A stretch of DNA of 64,000 nucleotides, from positions 4,143,168 through 4,207,167 of the forward strand of contig JABBOT010000082.1 of the NCBI GenBank assembly GCA_016165875.1, in the 5' to 3' direction. Shown here in pieces: positions 11,901-23,929 of the stretch. This DNA comes from Acanthopleura granulata. Lineage: Eukaryota > Mollusca > Polyplacophora > Chitonida > Chitonidae. The notes below the pieces were generated by a model. The model made no database searches. It had not been told where the DNA came from and saw nothing but the letters and a program-made list of their open reading frames with translations. Both the position numbers and the translations under genes were made by a program. The stretch's first letter is position 1. Each line of letters starts with the position of its first letter.

Positions 11901-14196
11901 TATTTTAACTAATACAGAGACAAGTGGACACCAAGATTTCTGATGTCCCAAACATAACGAAAGCTAAACAATCTAGCACTACTCCCCAGCACAAGTGGAC
12001 AGCAAGACTGCTGCTTGGTCAAAAACTGAATCTGAGGAATACTTAAGATGACCAAAGTACTGCATGACTTACAAATGACTTGAATTTGATTGGAGATGAA
12101 ATTACAACCTGAAAAAAATCTTCAAATTTGGGTTAAGAAAGATAAAGATAACATTGGACGATGAATTACACATACATGTATGAGAATGGGTATGGCAGAT
12201 TTGATCCAAATTACAAAATGGTATGATACTATTTTAAATGTAACAGAAAAAAGAAAAAAAAATGCACTCATTTTAAGACACGAACGTCATACACATGATA
12301 TATCTAGGGTTGTTATCTCCCTTAAGTGGATTCAGCTGCTCAAATATCCAAAATCAACATGATCTACAGACACATGATGGATGCAGTTTTGTTTCTGATA
12401 GTCTCTGTCTAAAAGAAGTACCTGCAGACATCCAACCGACAACTAGATCTGCTGGACGAATACTAAACCGCGCTCCCCTGGAATCCGGTGATAATGGCTC
12501 GGCCACTGACGCCTACTGATTGGAGACCAGTGAATAAATACGAAGGTATCGCATTTCTGATGACCTTCTGCGAATCAACGGGATACCTGGTCAGTTTATT
12601 TCTGACCACATGGCCATGAAAGCTGACCATATCAGTGTAACAAACAAGACAGCTGGGTGTACTGGGATGGTAGAATCATCGATAAAAAGACAATGAAGCG
12701 TGTTTCAAATCTTACACAGGACTATACAGACATGTGGATATCAAGTATTCCAGAGCCACTGACGATAAGCTGTCTGATAAACAGAAATGCATTTCTTTAG
12801 TCAGAGTTCAGTAATGATAAAGACTTAGGAAGCCACATGGATGTACATGTTGTTTGGTAAAGGGCCCATATGACCATTCTCTGCATGGAAATTTCCAGAC
12901 ATCTTTTACCAACATTATTAACCATCTCCTTAATCCCATGACTAATGTTTTGTATAAGCATAATTAAATAGAAAAGTTTCATTATTCAAATCCTTCAAAC
13001 ACCATGTTTTCCTCAATTTCCAATTCTTAAGTAAAAAAAAATTCAATGTCAAATTTCTTTCAAAACACAAAACCTAAAACTAAATGTGATACATTTAGTG
13101 TTATTGCAAGATTTCATTTCAAGAAAAACCACAATTTAATATCAAAATTCTGTCAAAAGCTGAGACTGATCTGTGTGTTATCAGTTGTCAAATATACTGT
13201 TGATTTAAAACTACTATTATGAACTAAATGTACCAACACAACATCAACATTTCTAACTGATACAAAAGATAATCACTTGCACGATAAGGTTTGTCACTTG
13301 CTGACCTGTGCGGTTGATAAAGGTATTAGAGTTCACAAAACTTGACTCTTCCCTGTTAAGCAATGCATCCTTAAAGTCTAATCCCAGCCAATTCAATGTG
13401 ATAGGAAATACTGTAATCCTGAAGACGAATGTTTATAATCCTTTCATATGTTTTGTTCTCTCAGTTCACATTAAGTGGTTATGTACCAAACACCCAATAA
13501 CCTATTTCTTCTAATTTTGGGGACACCTGACCTGCCCTTTTTAGCTAACACACATGTAATTGTAACAGGGATAAAAAGTTTCTTTTCTCTCCTGGGGTTA
13601 GATCATCTACTGACTAACACTTCCGATCTTTACCTTTACAAAAACTTGAGAGATAATCTTTTGCTTTCAGCAGGATAAATATCTGTCCCAATAATTAAAG
13701 AGTTAGGGTAAGTGTTATATGAAAGCATTAATAATGACACAGTCAGGCTAAATTGCATAATTCTTACAGGTGGAAGATCTGTTGATTGCAATCAATAGAT
13801 CAAATGGACCTCTCAGGTGTGACTTTGCAATACAGCAAGTAAAAATAGTTAAATGACAGGTAATTTTGACAAAACATTTCTGGAGAGATTACTTGATAAG
13901 ATTAAGAGCCCACAAATCTGTAACACTGCTAATGTGACATTCACTTGTAACAAAGTCAAAGATGACAATCATAATTAATGATACTTTCCTCTTCAAACTG
14001 CTGTAACCCTGGCTTAACATAATCAAACACCAACAACCTAAAACAGGCCTGCATATTTCTAATACTATCCATAAATGCATGGATTCACCATTTGAAACAA
14101 AAATAACAGAAAGATAGTGTCCTATACTTTCTCTTCATGAACATAAATTAGGAATCATTAATTAATAAAAAGAATTGAGCTAAAACCATCACCTAC
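8941..14196. other. Non-coding DNA, partly GC-richer
   Basis: The stretch 8960-9480 is noticeably less AT-rich and less repetitive than its surroundings, with TGGTCAGTCAGTGG-like words repeated. It could be a conserved non-coding block. Around 9660-9700, reversed, the phrase GTAAGAAAT...CCTAACCTACTT also occurs inside the MITE-like copy at 31251, so 9500-9700 may hold a decayed relative. Elsewhere there are only short accidental frames and short poly-A runs. Confidence 0.45.
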
Positions 14197-14247
14197 CCCT
14201 GAATCCTCGCATGAATTTCACCAGCAGCATGGTGAGGAACTCTCTGT
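14197..14247 (-). CDS. Candidate small exon, 51 nt, phase 1-1
   Basis: On the minus strand the segment follows an AG (GTGAGTTCAGCCAG) and ends at CAGGG|GTAGGTGA. In phase 1 it is open and reads REFLTMLLVKFMRGFRG. A second frame is also open; the third has a stop. Its ATG lies in a good context (CTCACCATGC), so it could instead hold a start codon. I do not recognise the peptide. The segment has the same length class (multiple of three) and phase as the minus-strand candidates at 21313, 29432 and 46828. Chance occurrence is quite possible, since the upstream pyrimidine tract is interrupted. Confidence 0.25.
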
Positions 14248-14249
14248 CT

Positions 14250-17200
14250 GGCTGAACTCACATCAAGGCAAAAACCAGATTAGTTGCTAATGAAATACTG
14301 TCACAGAAAATCCGCAGTGATGGGATGAAAAGCTGTCAGTAGCAGCTCTGCCAGTGCACAATGGACAGAAAAAGTTCAGAATATGCCACCGTTTTCTTGT
14401 TTACATCAGTATGTCACCTCAAACAGTTCCACTGCATGCCAAATGGGACCATAAAGAAACCCTGTGAAAAATATAGCCAGGAAAAAGACATTTCAGATGG
14501 CATGTTTTCCATGGCAGCACTCCTTTTTTTGAGCGGAATTTTTATCAAGAGGTCCGTATCGAATTCCAGCAATCTATGATTTTCGGAAGCAGGGTGTCTG
14601 GCAGTCGTTGTGGCATTGGAAGCTTAGCAACCATGGTCTTCACCTCTGCACAGAGATCATAGGTCAAGTCAAGCAACAGAGTGGAATCCCTCTAACTTGA
14701 TATTGAACACAGTTTAATGTCACAGTTTTTTTCCCCTCCTGCCAGTTTGCTTAGGCCGATAAAACGAGAATAAATAGAGTCTTATGTTTGGATTCAGTGA
14801 TGAGAAGTCTATGGACCATCGTCTATTTGGGCACTGAGGCTGAACAGCTCCGGGTTTCCCCCTGCCTTCAGCCCACCAACCTGACGGTCTGCAGTAATCA
14901 ACCCTTCCAATAAAGGGCCCACTTTAGAGCCCAAGCCTCTGTCTTAAAGTCCACACTGTGTGATTAACTTGTGAGAGGAGACAGTCACGGCCATTCCGAC
15001 AGATTTAAAGTTGCCTGTCAAAACCAGATTCCCTGTCCGCAGGCAAAATCATCACTGATCCCCCCAACACTAAAAGAATGTTAAGGTCCCAGTCTTAATT
15101 TCCAGTTGTCTTGTCTGGACAATTTGCTTTGAAGACGTAGACACATGTAGTTCATTAGTGCCAGAAATTGTCCTGTTATTCCACTGCTTCGAAGAGGCCT
15201 TTGAAACAAAGTCTTCAAAGTTACGAAATTACCATGACAACAAAGAAAAAGTTCGAGCACTTCACAGCTTAGCGGTTGGCTGCTGCCTTTGTGTTTGTCT
15301 TCAAGAAAATTAAGTTAATAAACTCCCGTGATGTAACTCGTCTTGAGTTGAAAAAGAGCTCCTCTGCCTCTTCAAAGCAAAGTGAGAATTGGATTGTCCA
15401 CTGCTTGGAGTTTAACAGCTCTCTATGGACAAAAAAAAAATAATAAAACAACGAAGGTAGGAAAAGCCTTGGTGCTGAATATTCACAAAGACTTGGACAA
15501 TCAATGCTGGAACTTGACTTCTCTGATCGGCAACCACAAGCATTCAGGTTTTCTTGGACACATTACCTGAAGGTAATGAAGCAATTAAACCTGCGAACGA
15601 CAAGAGTTCCTTCTGGTAGCCAGTGCACATTTGTGGATTTGTCACCCCATCTCTCTCTCTCTCTCTCCAGATCTCTCTGGCACTGACGGACTGGTTGGTC
15701 CAGCAAGGGTGACAGGCCAGTCAAGTCTGAATTGCCTTTGCTACCAGCCTTAATCCCTGGATGCAAATGCAGGGCATGTGGATGGTGTGTCCAGTCAGTC
15801 AGAGGAGAGTGGCTCAGGACAGCTGGGCAGAGTTGACTCACACCATCTGAGTAGTCACCACCGACTCTATCACACTTCACAATCAAGCCTGAGACGGTCA
15901 GAAAACAAACTCAGTTCCCAGGGGGCTGGCCCCTGTAGAATAACTCCAGATAGGGATCACTGGAGCAAACCCTTCCTGTCAATGGATACCTTTGCTACCA
16001 GAACAATAACACAGCAAATACAAGGTGTCAAAACGGAACAGTTTTTCTAAGGAAAACAGTTAGAAAGCCACCCCAGAAACCATATCAGACAGTGACTGGG
16101 GGCATTTTGTTTAACCCATACAGTCCTCTAACCTTTACAGTTTCTTTCAGTGAAACTGACAGGGAAAAAATGAGAAGGTGTTTATATGAGTTTGAGACAA
16201 AAACCTAGTCGGTGGTACACTGGTCTGTCCTTTTGGTAATCAAACAAACACACAGGCAGTTGGTTAAAAGTCCTTCAGTTTGGCTTATCTGACAACTCTT
16301 AAAGATGCCAGGAGCAATCTTGGAAGATTTGTAATTGTTACTTTTAGAGGAGTATCTTCAGGGATATTGGACTTCACTGGGCTAATCTCCCCACATTCCC
16401 ACCCTCTTAAAACCATTCCAATGTATTAGTCGGCCAGCTCTGAGGAAGATGGCCCAAGTCTGATCTCATCATTACCATTAACGGGCTGGTACGCCAATGA
16501 CCAAAAGTGATAACACTGTCTCTTTGGAGAGGTGGGCAGAGAAAGCAGTTTGTCCGCAGCATATCCTATTAACGGCTAGGTCCATGTGGAACTTCTTAGC
16601 CAGACCCATCAGTCCCTGGACACTGGTCAAACAGCTCTGCCCATCAATAAAACACTGTTCTAACACCAGGACAAGTATACACAGTTGAACTTGAGGCCAT
16701 CCAGATGGAGAGATTTGTTAAAGTCCCTAAGTTTTACTCCAGTCTTTTGTCCACTAGGTAATCTGTCTTTGTTGTAAACTGGTGAACACTTCCAGACATC
16801 TAACACACAGCACAAGGCGGAACTTGGTCTGTAATTACCGTAAGGTGTTGCTCATCAGACTCAATACCCTGTTAATAGAGACTTGAGAATTCAGCCAGAA
16901 ACAAAGTGACACTTACAACAAAAGGTGAGGATGAGTTCCATGTACATGTAAGCTTAGTGAGCAACAAACAGTCCATGGCACGACAATATTGTAGTTGTTG
17001 CTGGAATATCCAGACGCTCATGGTCATCACTTGGAGACATGGTAATATTAACCGTTTCCATTGACATAAATATGGACTAAATGCCATGCGAATGCACCCA
17101 CACTACGACTGGCTCTCCTCCCACAACTTAATGATGGGCAATTTCAAAACTGCACACAGGCATTACGAAAATATAAAACACAAGATAAAAAATAAGAAAA

Positions 17201-19269
17201 AATCCCCATATACTGGATACAAATGAACTACAAGTAGGCTCGTGTCCATCATCATCATTAAATCCTCCTTACCATGAGATATCCAGAATCAAAAAGTGCC
17301 ACCCATCGAACAAATCGTGAGCAGAGCAGTTGTAGGCGTGAGCGGTCTGAGTGAATGACATAACTGGCATTACATCAGGCCTATTAGGCAGACAATGGTC
17401 TTGGGCGATGGATTCGGAGGGATAGACAGCTGTCAGGGTTTTCACCCATGTCAATATATCTCACTGACAGCTAATGCCTGGCCTCATCTCGATTTCCCTA
17501 ATTCCAGGGGCCTATTGCACAACTGAGAGGATATAATGTCTGTTCAGGGACAGCATAACGTGCCGCGAAAACAAACCAGCCCATCTAAATACATGTACAT
17601 GTAGCAATCACTCTCACCTAAAAAAAACAAAAAATTCCCCGCACAACATGTTACAGGTTTGGGCCGGTACATATAGAAGTCGGTCCTAAGGGGGACCACC
17701 GGCTGATCTCGTATAAAAAATGCCGCCAAACTTTGGCATTAACAAAACAAGTACCGTCGACGATGGTGAGCAAAATTTACAGCGTATATGTCCGCATTCC
17801 GGTCTCTTTTGGACGATCCTCCAATGATTAGACTGTGCAGGGGTTAAAATTGGAAGATTGCAATATAGGTACCATTAATAATGTGTGGGGCTAGAGAGAG
17901 ATGAGACAAGATGGTCGAGAGGCGAGCTAGATAGACACTACCAGCACACAGGCATCGATCTCTGGATTGTGATGACGACGGTTTGTAATCAAACAAATTC
18001 TGCCCATGAAATCAACACCAGCTTAATTTGGTGACTGATATCGTCTGGAGGTAGCCACTCTAGCGGGTCAGCTGACGGTACGAGGGTGAAACCAGTCAAA
18101 GAAATTACAATTCTGTCAGTCTCGTTGCTGAAGTTGTCCAGCAATCCAATCTTTCCTGGTTTGGTCCAGACAGCATATTTCACTGAATTTTTCCGGGGAT
18201 CACTTTTCCCACCCTGGTACATACATGGACAGCTCTAGAATTACACAGACCTTGACATAAAGCCATCCAAACTAGAAAAAAAAAGGCGAACATGAGATGA
18301 AAATTACATTCAGGCACCAGAAAATTGCAACAAAAATCAATGTTTTATAGACAGACACAAATTGGACCTTTCAATGAGGAAATGTTATACCATAAAATGC
18401 CAGTACGAAGTATAATAGCTGATGGTGCAAAGCTTTTCAAAGCGTGAGGTGCTTAGCCACAAATTGAAGCTTCAAGTTTATATAAACATAAAGACGGAAA
18501 TAAACTTAGATTTGGCACAACATACAGAATGATATGATATGATGAAAAAACAAGTACTTAAATATCAATTTTTCTTTAAAACACACATCACAATGAAACT
18601 GAAACCAGACATGAACATATTCATTTCTATAACCATTCCAAGACAAACAAACAAAGAAAATACTAAAATCTTGACCGAAAAAAGAGAAACACACACACAC
18701 AATTCAATTATTCTCAAATAAACATTTGCTGAACAAGAGGAAAGCTAAGGAACTCCTAAGTCTGCAGTAATCGGGAGTGGCCAACCCAGACCGTAGTCTA
18801 ACCAAGGTAAGTTCATAGCCTTCTGGTCTACAGCAGCACTGTGTTATTATTCCATAGCTCTCGTAGCTTGACCTTTCCTCTCAGAGACGGAATTCTTAAC
18901 TCTATGCTCTGATGTCTATGGTAGATAAGGACAAAGAGGACCAAATCTGTAGACACAGGGAGTCTATGGTGCGAGCATTAAGTACTGGTGGATTGTCCGT
19001 ATAAGTGACAGAGAAAATAGACAATCTAAAAAAACATGGGTCATCCCACGTGATAGAACAGTGTCAATTACTGCTTTGCATTTGTGAAAAGAACTGCTAC
19101 ATCAAAAGCATCCGCCCTTTCAAACACAACTTATCTAAAATAGCTAAAATAACTTTCGTAGCATTCCAAGTAAACTGCATACTGAGAATCAACTTGAATA
19201 AAAGCATTTGTTCTTATTTTGAGCAGCCCATACATTTATATGATTTATTTGACTGTTTTTTTTCTTTAT
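14250..19269. other. Unique non-coding DNA with GC-richer blocks
   Basis: The stretches 14760-15130 and 15560-15960 are GC-richer and free of simple repeats, apart from a CT run at 15649-15668; they may be conserved non-coding blocks. Minus-strand frames at 15563-15886 (107 codons), 16478-16666 and 17989-18222 have no recognisable similarity and no convincing splice signals. No transposon ends recognised. Confidence 0.45.
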
Positions 19270-19441
19270 GCCATACTCAAGAATTCTCCCCTTACAGGAT
19301 GATGGTAAGAATGCCATACTCAAGAATTCTCCCCTTACAGGATGATGGTAAGAATGCCATACTCAAGAATTCTCCCCTTACAGGATGATGGTAAGAATGC
19401 CATACTCAAGAATTCTCCCCTCACAGGATGATGGTAAGATT
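19270..19441 (+). repeat. 43-bp tandem repeat, four copies, with splice-like signals
   Basis: Four almost identical 43-base units start at 19270, 19313, 19356 and 19399. Only the fourth differs visibly (CTCACAG for CTTACAG and a changed last base). Each unit contains a pyrimidine-rich acceptor-like stretch ending CCCCTTACAG, then GATGATG, then a strong donor-like GTAAGAAT. Each therefore looks like a 7-nt micro-exon on the plus strand. The near identity implies recent expansion. Because 43 is not a multiple of three, the overlapping open frames change register and are not credible genes. Confidence 0.92.
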
Positions 19442-20080
19442 TACAGGTCAAGTAAACCATTGACCTCTGACCGGTTACTGTCAAGCTTTGCCACATGCAA
19501 GGTACAGAAATGCAAACTATACACACTGGTGCAAGACAAGAGCTACTCATCCCCACAAAACAGGAAGAGTAGGCGAATCTACAAATGTACAAATTCCCTG
19601 TCCAAGGCCTGTCCACATTCAAGTTGTCCTGGTGTTGAACAACCACTCCAGCAACTCCACACAACTGGTACAATTGATCTTAATTGTAAGACTGCATATT
19701 ATCCAGATCACTGCACTTTTCAAAAAATTTTACCCAACAATCTATTACCAACATCAATCTACTGGGCAAATATATACTTCGTGCAAAACTGTTACATGTC
19801 AATCTAGTGGCTGCTGGGCTGGTCAGCCGTTGGGTCAGAGTGGTAATTTGACTAGAATATCCAGTCCACTGGATCAGTCTGCTTCCGAAATCCACACTCT
19901 CCAGGAAACATGGTTCTATCCATCACGGGTGTCAGAGTAAATTATAAAGGTAACTGCAGTGAAGCAACACACTGAGCTCTCACAGGAGGTCGATCTAACC
20001 TTCATGCCCCCCCCCCCCCCGAAAACAACTCAGACACAGTCAACATCGTGTCTTCCAAGAAATAATTTTTCAAACTACAT
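19442..20080. other. Unique non-coding DNA with a poly-C run
   Basis: No gene or dispersed repeat recognised. A run of about 12 C lies at 20008-20019. Overlapping frames of 140-150 codons (19385-19940, plus) arise partly from the tandem repeat and show no family resemblance. Confidence 0.5.
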
Positions 20081-20334
20081 GGGCGCCTCCGTGGCTCAGT
20101 CGGTCAGTGCGCTATCACAGCACAATACCCCAAAGCCTCCCACCAATACGGTCGCTGTGAGTTCAAGACCAGCTCATGCTCGCTTCCTCTCCGGCCATAC
20201 GTGGGAAGGTCTGCCTGGTTGTGGGTTTCCCTCGGGCTCTGCCCTTTTCCTCCCCACATAATGCTGGCCGCCGTGGTATAAGTGAAATATTCTTGAGTAC
20301 AGTATAAAACACCAATCAAATAAACAAATAAATA
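20081..20334 (+). mobile_element. tRNA-derived SINE, most complete copy
   Basis: The 5' part has polymerase III promoter-like boxes: an A-box region CCGTGGCTCAGTCGGTCA (about 20089-20106) and a B-box region GTGAGTTCAAGACC (about 20157-20170). A conserved central body follows (GGGTTTCCCTCGGGCTCTGCCC), then the 3' tail TATTCTTGAGTACAG...AAAACACCAATCAAATAAA ending in TAAA repeats near 20334. This order (tRNA head, body, LINE-related tail, short repeat end) is that of a SINE. From memory the tail is common in molluscan genomes. The fragments at 24748, 30467, 32236 and 47030 share the body or tail. The head is not an intact tRNA gene, as the cloverleaf is not preserved. Confidence 0.9.
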
Positions 20335-20997
20335 ATTTAAATTATTATGTTCGTCACTTGATTTTTAATCAGGGCTCAGAGAAGTGTAGCACTTTCCATC
20401 AGTCAATCATATGTGTATTTCAGCACTGCTTTTGTCAGCAATGGCAGGGAAGAATCAAGTTTTCTATTTTGCATAATCTCTCTCTGACTTTAAATTCCAC
20501 AAAAAAGGTATTTTAGAGGCCAAAAATGTAGGTTATAAAATATTACACTTTGTGCAAATACAAGAAACCATACTTATATTTTCTAAGGATATCATCCTGC
20601 CTTCCAAACCATCCACAACAGGCAACAACATAAAGTTTTAGATTTACTCTTGTTCCATTAATTATCCTATAACTGCACACCCTGATCACAGATACAGACT
20701 GGGGACAGGCAAATACGTGTACCTTGCAGGAAAAACTGGATTCTGTACACTGATGAACTGCACTCCTATCTTATCAAGCTTTCAGTATTTCTTATCGAAC
20801 TCGTCTTCCCCGAACCCCATTTTTCGTCCAGTCTAAACCACTTATGTCTACAGTTGGAAAGCTTCCCACCTGCTCTGCGATGGAAAAATCCATGGCTACT
20901 TTGTCCAGACTAAAAGCTTTCATCCAAAAGATTTTGGTATAATCGTGAACTCTCAGACAGTTACAAGAGGATAAGTGGGTCATTTGCGTCACGTCAA
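20335..20997. other. Unique non-coding DNA, no gene seen
   Basis: AT-rich. The minus-strand frame at 20792-21064 (90 codons) has no splice context that I trust and no recognised similarity. Confidence 0.5.
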
Positions 20998-21070
20998 TGC
21001 ATCGGATTTGCATCTGATCGATATGCAACCACAAACGAATTCGTGATGAATCTTCCATGTACATGCAAAT
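20989..21070. promoter_or_regulatory. Cluster of POU octamer sites next to a CRE-like site
   Basis: A perfect ATTTGCAT octamer lies at 21006-21013 and a perfect ATGCAAAT in the opposite orientation at 21063-21070. A partial ATATGCAA sits at 21021-21028. GCGTCACGTCA, a CRE-like sequence, begins near 20986. ATGCAAAT is the established Oct/POU binding site. Two perfect octamers within 65 bases suggest a regulatory element; no adjacent gene is identified. Confidence 0.3.
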
Positions 21071-21312
21071 GTTGGAGACAACAGTTGGAAGGTGTCAACA
21101 CAGTTGTCAAGCCCATCGTGGCCGCAAAGGTGATTTGATACAGTACTGGTAACAATTAATAAGAACTATTGTACTTTTTGTACGGAACGAAAACGATTAA
21201 TATCTCTGCATCAAACATCAGAAGTTATGTTCACATTATCACGAACAAATACAGATCGCAACTGGGGAAAACAAGAGATAACTTTATAAGTAAACTTTGT
21301 GCGCCGACTTAC

Positions 21313-21342
21313 CGTCAATGGGTTTGGCCCGCATGCTGAAAA
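21313..21342 (-). CDS. Candidate micro-exon, 30 nt (or 23 nt)
   Basis: On the minus strand the sequence CTAGTTTTCCAG precedes 30 bases that end at ATTGACG|GTAAGTCG, a near-perfect donor. In phase 1 it reads FSMRAKPID; the other two frames contain a stop or are short. A second AG seven bases further (TTTTCAG) would give a 23-nt exon beginning C-ATG. The segment is a multiple of three and phase 1-1, like the other minus-strand candidates. At this size the frame carries almost no information, so the call rests on the two splice-like signals. Confidence 0.22.
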
Positions 21343-21550
21343 CTGGAAAACTAGTATTCAGACCTATAGGGAGTTATTACATCCCAAAATTGCTGTTACT
21401 TTACACACTGGTCAAACAACTGACCCTGTTTGATACAAGAAGAAAATTACAAAACATTATTTTATATAGTATACATGTACATCAGCAAACCTATTCGTTG
21501 TCTTACCATAAAAATCAGCTATCAGCAATGTTGTATTTTGTTACTCTCCA

Positions 21551-21680
21551 GGGGCACATTTTACAAACAGGGTGTAAGTTACGTCGCACATAACTGCCAT
21601 GACGACACATATGGTAGAGATACATCGCCAAGGTAATTACGTTTGACGAAGTGTTACACTGTTTTGGTAAAACAGGGCCC
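21551..21680 (-). mobile_element. 130-bp palindromic foldback element (MITE-like), copy 1
   Basis: The right end read on the minus strand (GGGCCCTGTTTTACCAAAAC) pairs with the left end (GGGGCACATTTTACAAAC). The element is 130 bp. Its interior on the minus strand has TATCTCTACCATATG followed by TCGTCATGGCAGTTA, which matches TATCTCTACAACATA and TTGTCATGGCAGTTA in the 131-bp element at 25991-26121. Same length, same termini and same interior in opposite orientation show one dispersed family. It has no coding capacity. GGGCCC-ended foldbacks of this kind are, from memory, common in marine invertebrate genomes. Confidence 0.8.
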
Positions 21681-21729
21681 AGGTGTTGTGGATACATGTA
21701 TCAATTTTAACAGAGGAAAGTCAATCAGA

Positions 21730-21799
21730 TGGGGTTGGTGTTGGGGTGGAAGGATGGTGGTGGGCTTGGGTAAGGGCTTGCGTTGGTTGGGAGAGTGCA
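21730..21799 (+). other. G-rich tract with G-quadruplex potential
   Basis: The plus strand has GGGG (21731 and 21743) and then GGGCTTGGGTAAGGG (21761-21775), with GTTGGTTGGG downstream to 21791. At least four G-runs of three or more with short loops satisfy the usual quadruplex pattern. It lies immediately upstream of the TATA-type promoter candidate at 21805. Confidence 0.5.
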
Positions 21800-21804
21800 A
21801 AGCT

Positions 21805-21840
21805 TATAAAAGCAACTAGCTGAGAAAAGCATCCCTAAGT
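21805..21840 (+). promoter_or_regulatory. TATA-type core promoter candidate
   Basis: TATAAAA at 21805-21811 sits in a GC-flanked context (AGCTTATAAAAGC). A start site would be expected about 30 bases downstream, near 21835. The first ATG after it is at 21866 (CATCAACATGCAG) and opens a 23-codon frame that reads MQVTWSLLSLDTFACNLP and ends at TGA near 21935. The frame is too short to call. The G-rich tract just upstream adds to the promoter-like look. A chance TATA in AT-rich DNA remains possible. Confidence 0.3.
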
Positions 21841-21937
21841 CAGCTTCTGCGGACAGGCCATCAACATGCAGGTCACATGGTCTCTCCTCTCTCTTGACAC
21901 CTTTGCCTGCAATTTACCCAGAGTCGATGGCAAATGA

Positions 21938-23684
21938 GAAAAACCTTTCAAAAGTGTACAAGGCAATTTCTCGACAGACTCCTTAGGGAGCGACTAGTGA
22001 TCACACCATTACCAATTTTCGAATTTGTCTCAATGAATCAGTCTCATGCATTACAGCACAAGATGGGCCAGCTTGGGTTGGAAGCGGAACAGTGTATCCC
22101 CTTAACTGATCATATACTCATTCATTATACCGAATGACAGATTGGAATTTCAAGATTTTTCAACTACAAGAAACTGGGCCATGCATGATTAGATGTCTCT
22201 CATCAGAAATGAGACCTGTACATGTTACTGAGACCTTGCAATGAGGCCGCAGGTTCAAATCCACTGGCTGCTAAAACCAGGAGGTTTGTTCACTTTTCTT
22301 GCATTTAAGTAGTGAATACCACAAAACTGTGTGCAGCATTTAAACTATCTCCACTTAGTATGAAAGAGACATTATTGCACGTCACATGAAGTCTAGCTTG
22401 GGAAACTGCATTTTCAGATGTACATAAAGGCTTTAAAATGATATTTTTGATGCCAACAGTATACTTTTGTGATTTCTTATTCTCGATAATCAAGTTTCCT
22501 TGATAAATATAAATAAATCTTTTCAAAAGAAAAAAAAGGAGAAATTTTAAAAGCCCAACATGCTGGATGAATTAATCAATATCAAGAAATAAAAACTAAA
22601 TGTTCAAAAACATAAACACCTAAGACAAGAACATATAACTCTGAATTAACAATGTGTAAGGAGACATATTCTACTCTTGACTCCAACAAACCACAGCAAA
22701 TAACACAGTGCATTTCTAAAGCCCCTGAAATGTTTCCTCCCAAAAGCATTCAGGCTAACAGCACTCTAGTGATTTAGTTTTCTGAGAGCCAGAGATTGGG
22801 TGATCATCGCAAAGCTTTCTGATGGGAGCATTTACAGGGGACAAGCTACACTAAAACAGGATTTCTGACCAGAAACATCAACGGCTTGGAGAAGCTCAGC
22901 CCTTGAATTAGCTACGTCCAATACAGATTCCAAAGCCCATTTAACACTGGTGTGTGTTGTTTGATATTCTCCACTGTCAACTTTCTACGTTTGCAAAAAG
23001 AGAAACATTTCTTGGTTAATGTTATCATCGTATTTATTAACACAATATAGGCGGGTTATTTCAACCATTTTTAACTTTTAAATGGCCTAAACTCTCACAC
23101 TCAAAAAGTGCCTCTTTTAAGTCAAAGAAACATCACATGTTATCACTTCACGAACAATCCTCAAAATACCTTTCAATAAGAGCAACAAAACACTTGTAGT
23201 CAAGCAAAATGCACAATGTGGCCGGGAGCCAAATTTTTGGTCATATATCTTCAATCAATTGGAATAATTTTAACCAAATACAGCATTACTCCGTTAAAGA
23301 AGTATCTGACGGCAAAAAAAAAATTTACATCCATAAAAATTCTCAGAAGTACACTTTTTTCCAAATTTCAGAGAACTTTTTTCCACTCTTACACTTCTGC
23401 TTGGTTTCATCATTTTCATCTTAGAATGGCCAGTTCCTGTGACGTTATCTTGCTCAACTTCATCACTGAGAAGAGATCGCGGATATGGCCTAGTGATGAC
23501 AGCCACTTCCATTTTACATGCACTGTTTTTTTGGTCAGTGCCACTTTTGCCCACTCAAACCTCGGCAAACATTGATTCAACTCATGCATTTAATTATGAG
23601 CACAGGACTCTGCTTGCATAAATCAATGGCAAAGGGCATGAAATCTGGGTGGTGAACTAAAACCAAACAGTCCGTCTTATTTGG
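21938..23684. other. Unique non-coding DNA, no gene seen
   Basis: AT-rich. Frames of 60-119 codons near 23209-23575 overlap on both strands, with no splice evidence or recognised sequence. No repeat family recognised. Confidence 0.5.
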
Positions 23685-23707
23685 TGAGGGGGAAGGGGGA
23701 GGGGGGG
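23685..23707 (+). other. G-run with quadruplex potential
   Basis: GAGGGGGAAGGGGGAGGGGGGG: three long G-runs, the last of at least seven G, separated by one or two bases. This pattern is compatible with a stable G-quadruplex. It lies about 230 bases from the CpG-rich patch. Confidence 0.55.
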
Positions 23708-23929
23708 TCTGCCTTCAGAAACTCATGAGTTCGGTCATGTTCAAGTATTAAACTAACTGTGTGCCTTATCTTTTATACATTGACCAGGTCAGCCCGATTT
23801 CTCCCCAGCCCAAATACATGGCAGGCTTACACAAATTCCCATCAACCAGTTCCTCTCCTGCACTCTACCTCCCCTTCTTCTTTTCCTGTCTTCGCATCGA
23901 TTTGGGAGTTTTTGTGACGGACGAGCCAG

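Noticed and set aside
15563..15886. 107-codon minus-strand frame in a GC-richer block
   Set aside because: The RERERERW-like stretch comes from a CT microsatellite, and no splice signals or similarity are recognised.
17273..17429. Minus-strand segment between CTGACAG and CATG|GTAAGG, 157 nt, open in one frame
   Set aside because: The donor is good but the acceptor lacks a pyrimidine tract, and the peptide is not recognised. Considered chance or a conserved non-coding block.
20081..20170. Functional tRNA gene at the SINE head
   Set aside because: A- and B-box-like sequences are present, but the arms do not pair as a cloverleaf and the sequence continues into a SINE body and tail.
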